The position numbers were made by a program, and so were the translations under genes. The notes under the pieces were generated by a model. The model saw only the letters and a list, made by a program, of their open reading frames with translations. It was not told the origin of the DNA and did no database searches. From Sphingomonas sp. CFBP 8760 (GTDB lineage Bacteria > Pseudomonadota > Alphaproteobacteria > Sphingomonadales > Sphingomonadaceae): a stretch of DNA of 64,000 nt. Position 1 is the first letter of the stretch, and each line of letters starts with the position of its first letter. The stretch spans positions 1 to 64,000 of the forward strand of contig NZ_JACYUG010000004.1 in NCBI RefSeq assembly GCF_014841615.1, given 5' to 3'. Below, piece by piece: positions 52,748 to 60,925 of this stretch.

Positions 52748-54352
52748 ATGACGGTGCATCATTCATGGCCATGGGCCGGACGGCCCGCCGACCCGTCGCC
52801 CGTGACGAGCCGCCGTACCCTGCTCGCCGGCGGACTTGCGCTGGCGATCGCGGGGCCGGTGCGCGGTCAGGATGGTGCGGCGCGCGCGACCTGCGGGGCG
52901 GGGGTCTTCATCGGCGAGCGGACGGGCGGCGTCGCCACGTTCCGCGGCATCCGCTACGGTCGCGCCGCGCGCTTCATGGCGCCGCGTCCCGAACCGGTCG
53001 CGCGCGATGCAGTGGGTGCGGTGGCATTCGGTCCGTCCTGTCCGCAGGTGGGCGATGCGGGCGGCGAGGGGCTGGCCTTTGCCGAGGATTGCCTGACGCT
53101 CAACGTCTGGACGCCCGATCCCGATGCGCGCGCCGCGCGGCCGGTGATGGTCTATATCCATGGCGGCGCCTATTCATCGGGCAGCGCAAACCTCGAACGG
53201 CAGGACGGGCAGGCGCTGGCGGCGGCGGGCGATGTCGTGGTCGTCACCATCAACCACCGGCTCAATGCGTTCGGCTATCTCTATCTCGCCCGGCTCGATC
53301 CGCGCTTCGCCGACAGCGGCAATGCCGGCCAGCTCGACCTGATGCTGGCGCTGCAATGGGTGCGCGACAACATTGCCGGATTCGGTGGCGACCCGGCCCG
53401 CGTCATGGTGTTCGGCCAGTCGGGTGGTGGCGCGAAGATCGCCACGCTGATGGCGACGCCCGCCGCCGCCGGTCTGTTCCACCGCGCCGCAACGATGAGC
53501 GGGCAGCAGGTGACCGCGTCCGGCCCGCTCAACGCCACCGCGCGGACGCGGGCCTATCTCGGCGCGCTGGGAGTCGATCCGCGCGACCTGTCGCCACTGG
53601 CGACGATGTCGACCGCACGGCTGGTCGGGGGGCTGGCGGCGGTCGATCCGGTGCTGGGCGGCGGCGTGTATTTCGGGCCGGTGCTCGACATGCGCGTGCT
53701 GCCGCGCCACCCGTTCTGGCCCGATGCCGCGCCGCAGTCGCTGGGCATACCGTTGATGCTGGGTAACACCGCGGGCGAGACGCGGGGCTTCATCGCGCCG
53801 GGATCGTCGAGGATGACGGGGCTGAACTGGGACAATCTCGCCGAGCGGCTCGCACCGGAATTGCGGATCGATATCCTGCCCGAATGGGTGGTGCGCGAGT
53901 ACCGGCTGCGCTTCCCGGCATGGTCGCCGGTGGAGGTGTTCTACGATGCCACCACCTGCGGGCGAAGCTGGCGCGGACAGGTGATCGAGGCGGAGGCGCG
54001 GGCACGCAGCGGGGCACCGGCCTGGGTCTATCAGGTCGATTTCACCGCACGGACGGAGCCGGCGCGCGGGGCGTTTCATTCGATCGACATCGCGCTGGTG
54101 TTCGGCACACTGGCCGCGAAGGGCGCGTTGACCGGCACCGGGGCGGAGGCCCGCGCGGCGAGTGCGGCGATGCAGCAGGCGTTCGTCGCCTTCGCGCGAA
54201 CCGGCGATCCGGGCGTGACGGCCTGGCCGCGCTACGATCCGGCGCGGCGCGCGACGATGATCTTCGATGCCCGTTCCCGGGTCGAGGACGATCCCCGCCG
54301 CTGGCAGCGCGAGCTGTTCGCCCGCGTGCCCTACATCCAGCCGGGTAGCTGA
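52748..54352 (+). CDS. secreted type-B carboxylesterase
   Basis: 534 residues. Tat-type signal (SRRTLLAGGLALAIAGP, about 21-37). Carboxylesterase B features: EDCLTLNVWTPD (113-124), MVYIHGGAYSSGS, the nucleophile GQSGGG (223-228, Ser225), catalytic Glu likely in NTAGETRGF, and His in AFHSIDIALVFG. Such enzymes remove acetyl, methyl or feruloyl esters from carbohydrates or other esters. GGGGAGGAGGATGAC precedes ATG 52748. Regulated by the operator just upstream, so it belongs to the catabolic locus. Confidence 0.88.
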   Translation: MTVHHSWPWAGRPADPSPVTSRRTLLAGGLALAIAGPVRGQDGAARATCGAGVFIGERTGGVATFRGIRYGRAARFMAPRPEPVARDAVGAVAFGPSCPQVGDAGGEGLAFAEDCLTLNVWTPDPDARAARPVMVYIHGGAYSSGSANLERQDGQALAAAGDVVVVTINHRLNAFGYLYLARLDPRFADSGNAGQLDLMLALQWVRDNIAGFGGDPARVMVFGQSGGGAKIATLMATPAAAGLFHRAATMSGQQVTASGPLNATARTRAYLGALGVDPRDLSPLATMSTARLVGGLAAVDPVLGGGVYFGPVLDMRVLPRHPFWPDAAPQSLGIPLMLGNTAGETRGFIAPGSSRMTGLNWDNLAERLAPELRIDILPEWVVREYRLRFPAWSPVEVFYDATTCGRSWRGQVIEAEARARSGAPAWVYQVDFTARTEPARGAFHSIDIALVFGTLAAKGALTGTGAEARAASAAMQQAFVAFARTGDPGVTAWPRYDPARRATMIFDARSRVEDDPRRWQRELFARVPYIQPGS

Positions 54353-54396
54353 CGAACCCACGGCTTGACAGGACGTTGCGACGGTTTCATCAATGG

Positions 54397-54410
54397 TGAC
54401 ACCGGTTACC
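54397..54410 (+). promoter_or_regulatory. LacI-type operator upstream of the TonB receptor gene
   Basis: TGACACCGGTTACC, identical to 52690-52703. A TTGACA at 54365-54370 lies 26 bases before it, so the operator would sit near the -10 and transcription start. The first base of the receptor gene is about 200 bases downstream; that leader holds no other gene. Confidence 0.72.
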
Positions 54411-54607
54411 TTGGGACAAGCAAGGGTCGGGAGATCGCCGGACAACGGCGACGGCAGGAGGGGGTGGCGGCACGCGCACAGCTGTGCCGAGGGCTCTTCC
54501 CACCTTTCACGCGGGCATCGGCCCGGACCGGCATCTGCCGATCCGGCGATGCCGCCACCGAAGACGAGGCACCCGCAAGCGACGGGGTCCGACAAGGGAG
54601 TTGAGGG

Positions 54608-57601
54608 ATGCGGATCGACGGGACGAAGCTGGGCAGCGCCTCCGTGGCGGCACTGACGCTGGCGATGATGATGCCGGCGACGGCATGGGGACAGGCCGCG
54701 CGGATTCCCGCCACCGACACGCCGGGCACGCCCGCGCAGGTCGATCCTGCGCCGGTCCAGTCGGCGATCGTGCCGAATACCGACACCACCGCCCCCGATC
54801 CGGCCGCCACCGTCGCGCAGGACGCGGCCGTCGATGCGGCGGAGGGCGCCGACATCATCGTCACCGGTTTCCGCAAATCGCTCGACGCGGCGCTCAGCGT
54901 GAAGCGCGAGTCGGTATCGGCGGTTGATGCGATCGTCGCCGAGGATATCGCCAAGTTCCCCGACCAGAATCTGGCGGAATCGTTGCAGCGCATCCCCGGC
55001 ATCTCGATCCAGCGCGACGCGGGCGAGGGACGGGCGATCACCGTGCGCGGGCTTGGCGCGCAGTTCACCCGCGTGCGCGTCAACGGGCTGGAGACGGTCG
55101 CGACCTCGACCGACGGCGCCAGCGCCAACCGCGACCGGGCGTTCGATTTCAACGTCTTCGCGTCCGAACTCTTCAATTCGATCGTCGTCCACAAGACCGC
55201 CGAAGCGTCGCTCGACGAGGGGTCGCTGGGTGCGGTGGTCGATCTCAACACTGGCAATCCGCTGGGCGGCAAGCGCGGCTTCACGCTCGTCGGCTCGGCG
55301 GTGGCGACCTATAACGACCTGTCGGACAAGGTCCGGCCCCGGCTGGCCGGACTGCTGTCGTGGAAATCGCCCGACGGCACGTTCGGGGCGGCGGTGTCGG
55401 CGGCCTATCAGAAGACCGCGAACCTCGAACTGGGCAACAACACGGTGCGCTGGGCGCAGGCGCGGTTCGATTCGGTGAACGGCACGCCCTGTTTCACCAC
55501 CACCGCCACCGGCACGGTCCGCGCCAGCAACGCGGGCGGCTTTTACCGCCCGAACGCGGCGTGCGACCAGGCCGCGCTCGCCTTCCACCCGCGCATCCCG
55601 CGCTACGGCTATATCCTGCACGACCGCGAGCGGCTGGGCCTGACCGGCAGCGTGCAATGGCAGCCGAGCGAATCGAGCAAATTCTCGGTCGATGCGCTCT
55701 ATTCCCGCTTCAAGGAGACGCGCGAGGAGAAATATGGCGAGGTGCTGCTGCGCTCCAACGAACGGTCGATCGACGTCGTCAATCCGGTCTACGACAGCAA
55801 CAACAACCTGATCGCCGCGACGCTGAACGATGCCTGGGTGCGGACCGAACATTATCTGCGCCGGTCGAAGACCGAATTCTATCAGGTCGGCGGCAGCTGG
55901 GATCAGGACGTGACCGACAAGCTGCGCTTCACGCTGCTGGGCGGCATCTCGCAGTCCGACGCGACGATCCCGGTCGAGACGACGTTCGTCTTCGACGACC
56001 GCGATGCGCAGGGGTACAGCTATGACTATCGCGACTCGCGCAGTCCGCTGCTGACGTTCGGCACCAGCGTGACCGATCCGGCCAACTTCCAGCTGGCCGA
56101 AATCCGCGATCGTCCGTCGAGCACGGTCAACAAGTTCCGCACAGTGCAACTGCGCACCGAATACGACCTGGCGGAGGGGTACAAGCTGAAGCTGGGCGGG
56201 CTGTACCGCAAATTCTCGTTCGCGTCGGAAGCGTTCACCCGCGATGCGGTGGTATGTCCGGCGGCGGGGCGCGACGTGGTGCTGGGGGCCATCACCTGTT
56301 CGGCACCGTCGCTGTTCGGCCCGACCGCGATCTACGGCTTTCCGGCGACCGGGCTGGGCGAGACGTTCAACATCGGCGGCGCCGGTCAGCCAGCCGGCAA
56401 CACCAACGAGTTCTACGTCCCCAACATCGCCGCTTCCGCGGCCTATACCGGTCTTTATGGCCGACCGCTGGTCGTCGATGCCGGGCAGGTCCGCAGCGTG
56501 AGCGAGGAGGTGAGCGGCGGTTACGGCGAGATCGACGTGAAGGGCACGGTGTTCGGGCTGGATTATGCCGCCAATGGCGGGATGCGCTACGTCCACACGC
56601 ATCAGGTGTCGACCGGGCTGAACAACGGCGTGGCGGTGACGATCGCGCGCAATTATGCGGACTGGCTGCCCGCGCTCAACGTCGCGCTGTTCCCGACCGA
56701 CAAGATCATCCTGCGCGGCGCGATCGCCAAGGTGCTAACCCGCCCGACCCTCGGCAACCTGACGCCGGGCGGTTCGGTCGACGGGTTCAACTACCGGGTC
56801 ACCTTCGGCAATCCGCAGCTCGATCCGTTCCGCGCCACCGCGTTCGATCTGGCCGCCGAATGGTATTTCGCGCCGCAGTCGATCTTCTCGGTCGCGGTGT
56901 TCAAGAAGAACGTCGAGAGTTTCCCGGTATCGCAGGCGACCACCGGCACCTTCGATTCGACCGGTCTGCCGCGATCGGTGATCCCGCCGTCGAGCCCTGC
57001 GGCGCTGCCGCAGAATGCCGACGTACTGTACACGATCACCTCACCGGTGAACGGGCAGGGTGCCTCGCTGAAGGGCGTCGAGATCGCGTTGCAGACGACG
57101 TTCCGGTTCCTGCCGGGTTTCCTGAAGAACTTCGGCGCGATCGCCAACGCGACGCTGATCGATTCCAGTGCGACGTACACGGTGCAGGGGCCGACGGTGA
57201 ACCCGTGCGTACCCGCGGCCAATCCGGCCGCCGCCTGCGGATTCGGGCCGAACGTCACGACGACGCGGACGGGTACGCTGTTCGGCCTGTCGAAGCGGCA
57301 GTATAACGGCACGCTCTATTATGAGGATCGCAAGTTTTCCGCGCGTGGGTCGATCAGCTATCGCGGGCCGTATGTCGATCAGAACAGCGCCACCGGCAAC
57401 ATCTTCGAAGGGTACAACTCGACGATCAACGTCGATGCCTCGATCCGTTACCGCGTGACCGAGAACCTCGAAGTGTCGCTGGAAGGAACCAACCTGACCG
57501 ACGAGTATCGCGATCGCTACACCGATCTCGATACCAACCGGAACTACGAGTACAACCACTTCGGCCGCACCTTCTTCGCCGGGGCGCGGGTGAAGCTGTA
57601 A
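54608..57601 (+). CDS. TonB-dependent outer-membrane receptor of the catabolic locus
   Basis: 997 residues. Signal peptide to about AWGQA, an Ala/Pro/Asp-rich linker, a TonB-box-like DIIVTGFRKSLDAALSVKRE, plug motifs EDIAKFPDQNLAESLQRIPG and AITVRGLGAQFTRVRVNGLE, and a barrel ending in FGRTFFAGARVKL. It is of the same large class as the receptors at 5319 and 8589. The shared operator with the esterase and hydratase operon suggests that it imports the oligomeric substrate. AAGGGAG precedes ATG 54608. Confidence 0.92.
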   Translation: MRIDGTKLGSASVAALTLAMMMPATAWGQAARIPATDTPGTPAQVDPAPVQSAIVPNTDTTAPDPAATVAQDAAVDAAEGADIIVTGFRKSLDAALSVKRESVSAVDAIVAEDIAKFPDQNLAESLQRIPGISIQRDAGEGRAITVRGLGAQFTRVRVNGLETVATSTDGASANRDRAFDFNVFASELFNSIVVHKTAEASLDEGSLGAVVDLNTGNPLGGKRGFTLVGSAVATYNDLSDKVRPRLAGLLSWKSPDGTFGAAVSAAYQKTANLELGNNTVRWAQARFDSVNGTPCFTTTATGTVRASNAGGFYRPNAACDQAALAFHPRIPRYGYILHDRERLGLTGSVQWQPSESSKFSVDALYSRFKETREEKYGEVLLRSNERSIDVVNPVYDSNNNLIAATLNDAWVRTEHYLRRSKTEFYQVGGSWDQDVTDKLRFTLLGGISQSDATIPVETTFVFDDRDAQGYSYDYRDSRSPLLTFGTSVTDPANFQLAEIRDRPSSTVNKFRTVQLRTEYDLAEGYKLKLGGLYRKFSFASEAFTRDAVVCPAAGRDVVLGAITCSAPSLFGPTAIYGFPATGLGETFNIGGAGQPAGNTNEFYVPNIAASAAYTGLYGRPLVVDAGQVRSVSEEVSGGYGEIDVKGTVFGLDYAANGGMRYVHTHQVSTGLNNGVAVTIARNYADWLPALNVALFPTDKIILRGAIAKVLTRPTLGNLTPGGSVDGFNYRVTFGNPQLDPFRATAFDLAAEWYFAPQSIFSVAVFKKNVESFPVSQATTGTFDSTGLPRSVIPPSSPAALPQNADVLYTITSPVNGQGASLKGVEIALQTTFRFLPGFLKNFGAIANATLIDSSATYTVQGPTVNPCVPAANPAAACGFGPNVTTTRTGTLFGLSKRQYNGTLYYEDRKFSARGSISYRGPYVDQNSATGNIFEGYNSTINVDASIRYRVTENLEVSLEGTNLTDEYRDRYTDLDTNRNYEYNHFGRTFFAGARVKL

Positions 57602-57614
57602 GGGCATCGTGACC

Positions 57615-57644
57615 GTGCGGCCCGGCCGATGGGCCGGGCCGCAC
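57615..57644. terminator. bidirectional hairpin between convergent receptor genes
   Basis: GTGCGGCCCGGCC-GATG-GGCCGGGCCGCAC: a perfect 13-base stem with a 4-base loop, lying between the stop codons of the two convergent receptor genes. No T-run on either side, but the position fits a shared terminator. Confidence 0.65.
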
Positions 57645-57648
57645 CTCG

Positions 57649-59811
57649 TCAGTACCGCACGCTGACCGTCCCCAGCACGGTGCGCGGCGCGCCGTAGAAG
57701 CTCTGGTCATAGGTCAGCCCGGTCAGATAGCGAGTACCGGTCACGTTGCGGACATTGGCGCTCACCGCCACCCGATCGGTCAGGCGATAGCTGGCGAGCA
57801 GGTCGAGCAGCGTGTAATCGCCCTGCGTGATCCGGGCGCGGACGCCGGTCGCGGTGGTCGCATCGTAATAGATGCGGCTCTGATATTGCAGCGAGGCCCC
57901 CAGTTTCAGCCGGTCGAGCGCGGGTGGCGCATAGCTGACGTTGAGGCGGCCGGTGTTGCGCGGCACGAAGGTGCGGACGGGATCGCCGTCATTGCCGTCG
58001 ACGCGCATCAGCGTGTAGCCGCCCGTCACCTGCAAACCATCGGCGATCCGCCCGCCGACATCGAGTTCGATCCCCTGCGCGCGGGCATCGACCCCGATAT
58101 AGGTGTTGCGGGATATGGTGGTGCCATCGGCTTGCGTGAACGGCAGGAACGCGTCGAACTGCGCGGTATTGTCCTGCCGCGTCTGGAGCAGCGCCGCGGT
58201 CGCGTTCAGCCGGCCGCCGAACCATTCGCCCTTCAGCCCAATTTCCAGATTGTTGCCCTTGATCGGATCCAGCACGCGGTTGGCGGCATCGATCTCGACC
58301 TGCGGATTGAAGATGGTGGCGAAGCTGGCATAGGCGCTGATCGTCGGTGACAGGTCGAGCGTCGAGCCGACGAACGGCAGGAAGCGCGTATTGTCGAAGT
58401 TCACCGCCGTCCCATAGGACGTACCCCGGCTGGTCGCATGGGTGACGTTGCCGCCGACCATCAGCTTCCATGGATCGGCCAGATTGAAGCGGACGAGGCC
58501 ATAGCCGGTTTCGCGCCGGGTATGCCGGTCGAGGCTGAGGTCGTAGCTGGCCGGAAAGTCGGGGCGGACGGCATTGCCGGCCAGGATCGCATCCAGCATG
58601 ACCGGCTGGTTGGTGGCGCCATAGCTGGAATATTGGCGATATTGCTGCGCGCTGCGGTTGATGCCGAGCATCACGTCGTGGTCGCGCCCGAACAGCGACA
58701 CCTGTCCGGTCAGATAAGCCTCCAGCGTCAGGTTGCGCGTGGGTGCGCGAAACGCGCCGGGATAGGTCAGCAGGCCCACGCCGGTCGTCCGGTCGGGATT
58801 GCCGGAGACGTAGAACAATTCGTTGTCCTCGTCGGTCGCGCGGCGGATCGCGCTAACCCGGGCGACCCAGCCATTGCCGAATTTGTGCGTCAGGTCGCCG
58901 AAGATCTGCCGGTCGATCACCCCCCAGCTCGACCAGTCGGGCGCGGTGCTGCTCGATCGGTCCAGCTCGGTGCGGGTGCCGTCGGTGTAGAGCAGCGGCA
59001 CCGCGCCCCACAGCGCGCCGTTGCTCTTGTGATCCTGATGGCCGTAACCGCCGCTGACGACGGTATCGGGACCCAGATCGGCCTCGACGATGCCATAGCC
59101 GGTCCAGCGGCGCAGATGGTTGCGGTCGAGATAGCTGTCGGTATCGAAATACACGCCCACCGCCCGCGCCCGGATGCTGCCATCGGCGGTCAGGGGGATG
59201 CTGACGTCACCTTCCAGCCGGAGATTGTCGTAGGAGCCATATTGCGCGCTGGCCCGTGCGGTCAGGGTGCGGGTCGGACGTTTGCGGATGAAGTTGATGA
59301 CCGCCGCGGGATTGCCGGTCGACGACAACAGGCCGGGGGCGCCGCGCACCACCTCGATATGATCGTAGATCGCGGTGTCGATTGACCCGGTCTGGATGCC
59401 GAACGCGAAGGGGACGCCGATGCCGTCGATCTGGAACGTCTGGATGTCGAAACCGCGGGCGGAATAATAGACGCGGTCGGTGTCGGAGAACTGGACGTTG
59501 ATCCCCGGCACCGTCGTCAGCAGCGCGTTGATGTCGTTGAGCTGGAAGTCCTCGATCTGCGCCCGGGTGACGATGCTGACCGATTGCGGCGTATCGCGCA
59601 GGCTAAGCGGCAAACGGGTCGCCGTGGTCTGGCCGTTGATCGTGTAATCGTCGCTGCCCGCGGTCTGCGCACCGGTGACGACGATCTCGTCGGCGGTCTG
59701 CGGGTCGGCCGATCGTTGCGGTTCGGCGGCACGGGGCGGCATGGGGGCCGGGGCCGGCGTGGTGGAAACGGCGGCGGCACTCGCCAGCAACGCCATGATC
59801 GCGGTCATCAT
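57649..59811 (-). CDS. TonB-dependent siderophore receptor
   Basis: 720 residues. After a short signal peptide, the TonB box DEIVVTGAQTAG, then the siderophore-receptor plug: LPLSLRDTPQSVSIVTRAQI, DINALLTTVPGINVQFSD, YYSARGFDIQTFQIDGIGVP, EVVRGAPGLLSSTGNPAAVI (the siderophore subfamily motif). The barrel ends in FYGAPRTVLGTVSVRY. It should import a ferric siderophore, probably xenosiderophore, as no biosynthesis genes are near. ATG 59811 follows GGGAG with normal spacing. A Fur-like site lies 44 bases upstream. Confidence 0.93.
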   Translation of the reverse strand: MMTAIMALLASAAAVSTTPAPAPMPPRAAEPQRSADPQTADEIVVTGAQTAGSDDYTINGQTTATRLPLSLRDTPQSVSIVTRAQIEDFQLNDINALLTTVPGINVQFSDTDRVYYSARGFDIQTFQIDGIGVPFAFGIQTGSIDTAIYDHIEVVRGAPGLLSSTGNPAAVINFIRKRPTRTLTARASAQYGSYDNLRLEGDVSIPLTADGSIRARAVGVYFDTDSYLDRNHLRRWTGYGIVEADLGPDTVVSGGYGHQDHKSNGALWGAVPLLYTDGTRTELDRSSSTAPDWSSWGVIDRQIFGDLTHKFGNGWVARVSAIRRATDEDNELFYVSGNPDRTTGVGLLTYPGAFRAPTRNLTLEAYLTGQVSLFGRDHDVMLGINRSAQQYRQYSSYGATNQPVMLDAILAGNAVRPDFPASYDLSLDRHTRRETGYGLVRFNLADPWKLMVGGNVTHATSRGTSYGTAVNFDNTRFLPFVGSTLDLSPTISAYASFATIFNPQVEIDAANRVLDPIKGNNLEIGLKGEWFGGRLNATAALLQTRQDNTAQFDAFLPFTQADGTTISRNTYIGVDARAQGIELDVGGRIADGLQVTGGYTLMRVDGNDGDPVRTFVPRNTGRLNVSYAPPALDRLKLGASLQYQSRIYYDATTATGVRARITQGDYTLLDLLASYRLTDRVAVSANVRNVTGTRYLTGLTYDQSFYGAPRTVLGTVSVRY

Positions 59812-59854
59812 TCTGAACTCCCTGAACGGAGGCGCTCCTACCGGTCAGGTTGTC

Positions 59855-59873
59855 GTTATTGCAAGTCATTATC
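59855..59873 (-). promoter_or_regulatory. Fur-box-like site upstream of the siderophore receptor
   Basis: The plus-strand sequence GTTATTGCAAGTCATTATC matches the classical Fur 19-mer GATAATGATAATCATTATC at 14 of 19 positions. The location upstream of the siderophore receptor start supports iron repression. Confidence 0.65.
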
Positions 59874-59975
59874 GAAAAAGATCGGCGCCGGATCATGGCC
59901 TTGCCGCGATGCGGGTGCCGATCGGTCGCGGAACGGCATCCGGGGCGACGATGCCGCCGCCCCGAACACACGGTA

Positions 59976-60491
59976 TCAATCGTTGGTGCCGAGCGCTTCC
60001 TTGGCGGCATCGAGCGCGGCCTTGCCGCCGCGCTTCGCCTTGGTGGCGACGCCTTCCGCGGCCTGTTCGACCTTGTGGCCGGCCTTGCGGCCGAGACCGA
60101 TCGACTTGGCCATCGCGCGGCGCGCCTCGCTATAGGATTCGGCGACCATCGGATAATCGGGCTTCAGATTGTAGCGCGCCCGATATTCTTCCGGCGTCAG
60201 GCCGTTGCTGGTCAGATGGCGACGCAGCGTCCGATAGGGCTTGCCGTCGATCAGGCTGATGATGTGATCCCGGCCGGCCAGCGACTTCCGGACGGTTACC
60301 GCGGGAACATATTCCTGCGTATCCTGCTCGGGGGCTTCGGCGGCCGGCGATCCGCCAAGCTTTTCGACGGCGGCATACATCGACTGCAGGAATGCGGGCA
60401 CGTCGTCGGCCGACGTGCGGGTGTTGGGATTGCTCAGCCAGGCGATCGTGAGGTCGGTGGCAAGTTCTACGCTGTTGATCTCGGTGGTCAT
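59976..60491 (-). CDS. MucR-family regulator lacking the zinc-finger cysteine
   Basis: 171 residues. The MucR/Ros core is clear: VTVRKSLAGRDHIISLIDGK, YRTLRRHLTSNGLTPEEYRA, YNLKPDYPMVAESYSEARRA, MAKSIGLGR. The zinc site of Ros-type fingers (Cys, Asp, His, His) is incomplete here: the Cys is Ser (SLID) and the second His is gone (LTSNG); there is no Cys in the whole protein. A C-terminal Lys/Ala-rich tail (about 137-171) is reminiscent of nucleoid proteins. It may act as an H-NS-like DNA binder without zinc, as reported for some MucR relatives. Its promoter side (60492-60646) contains no gene. Confidence 0.85.
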   Translation of the reverse strand: MTTEINSVELATDLTIAWLSNPNTRTSADDVPAFLQSMYAAVEKLGGSPAAEAPEQDTQEYVPAVTVRKSLAGRDHIISLIDGKPYRTLRRHLTSNGLTPEEYRARYNLKPDYPMVAESYSEARRAMAKSIGLGRKAGHKVEQAAEGVATKAKRGGKAALDAAKEALGTND

Positions 60492-60646
60492 GGATAGTCC
60501 GATAGTCAGAAAAAGAAGGTATGGCGCACCGAATATGTTTCGGTTGCCGCGTAAGTGGTAATATCTCCGCCACTGTCAATGATTGGCGACGAACATCGTG
60601 CCGCGATATCGTCCCTATCAGCACAAAAAACGAATGATCGCGAATG

Positions 60647-60853
60647 CTACAGGCGATCGTCGCCCTGCGGCTCGCACCATTCGGTCGGCGTGGCACCGAG
60701 CAGCGTCGACGAATTCTGGACCATCGCGCCGCCGGCATACCAGATCCGTTCCGCGCTCAGGAACGCGACGACGGGTTCGTCGCCCTCGACGGTGCGGACC
60801 AGCACCGGACGGTTGATCGGCACGCTCGCCTCGTCGATCTTCGTCCAGCCCAT
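60647..60853 (-). CDS. small hypothetical protein
   Basis: 68 residues: MGWTKIDEASVPINRPVLVR, then a mixed beta-strand middle (EPVVAFLSAERIWYAGGAMV) and a Trp-Cys near the end. I do not recognise the family; its style resembles small phage-type proteins with a PVLVRT-type strand. A GGGGACAGGACG stretch gives a fair ribosome-binding site. No signal peptide or membrane segment. Confidence 0.55.
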   Translation of the reverse strand: MGWTKIDEASVPINRPVLVRTVEGDEPVVAFLSAERIWYAGGAMVQNSSTLLGATPTEWCEPQGDDRL

Positions 60854-60925
60854 CGTCCTGTCCCCATTGTTGTCCGCATCAACGGCGCAGCGGCGCGGTG
60901 GTTGCTCCGATGCCCCGCCCGTGCA

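Noticed and set aside
53174..56602. 1142-residue minus-strand open frame across the esterase and receptor genes
   Set aside because: It crosses two well-defined plus-strand genes and their promoter and has no recognisable domain.
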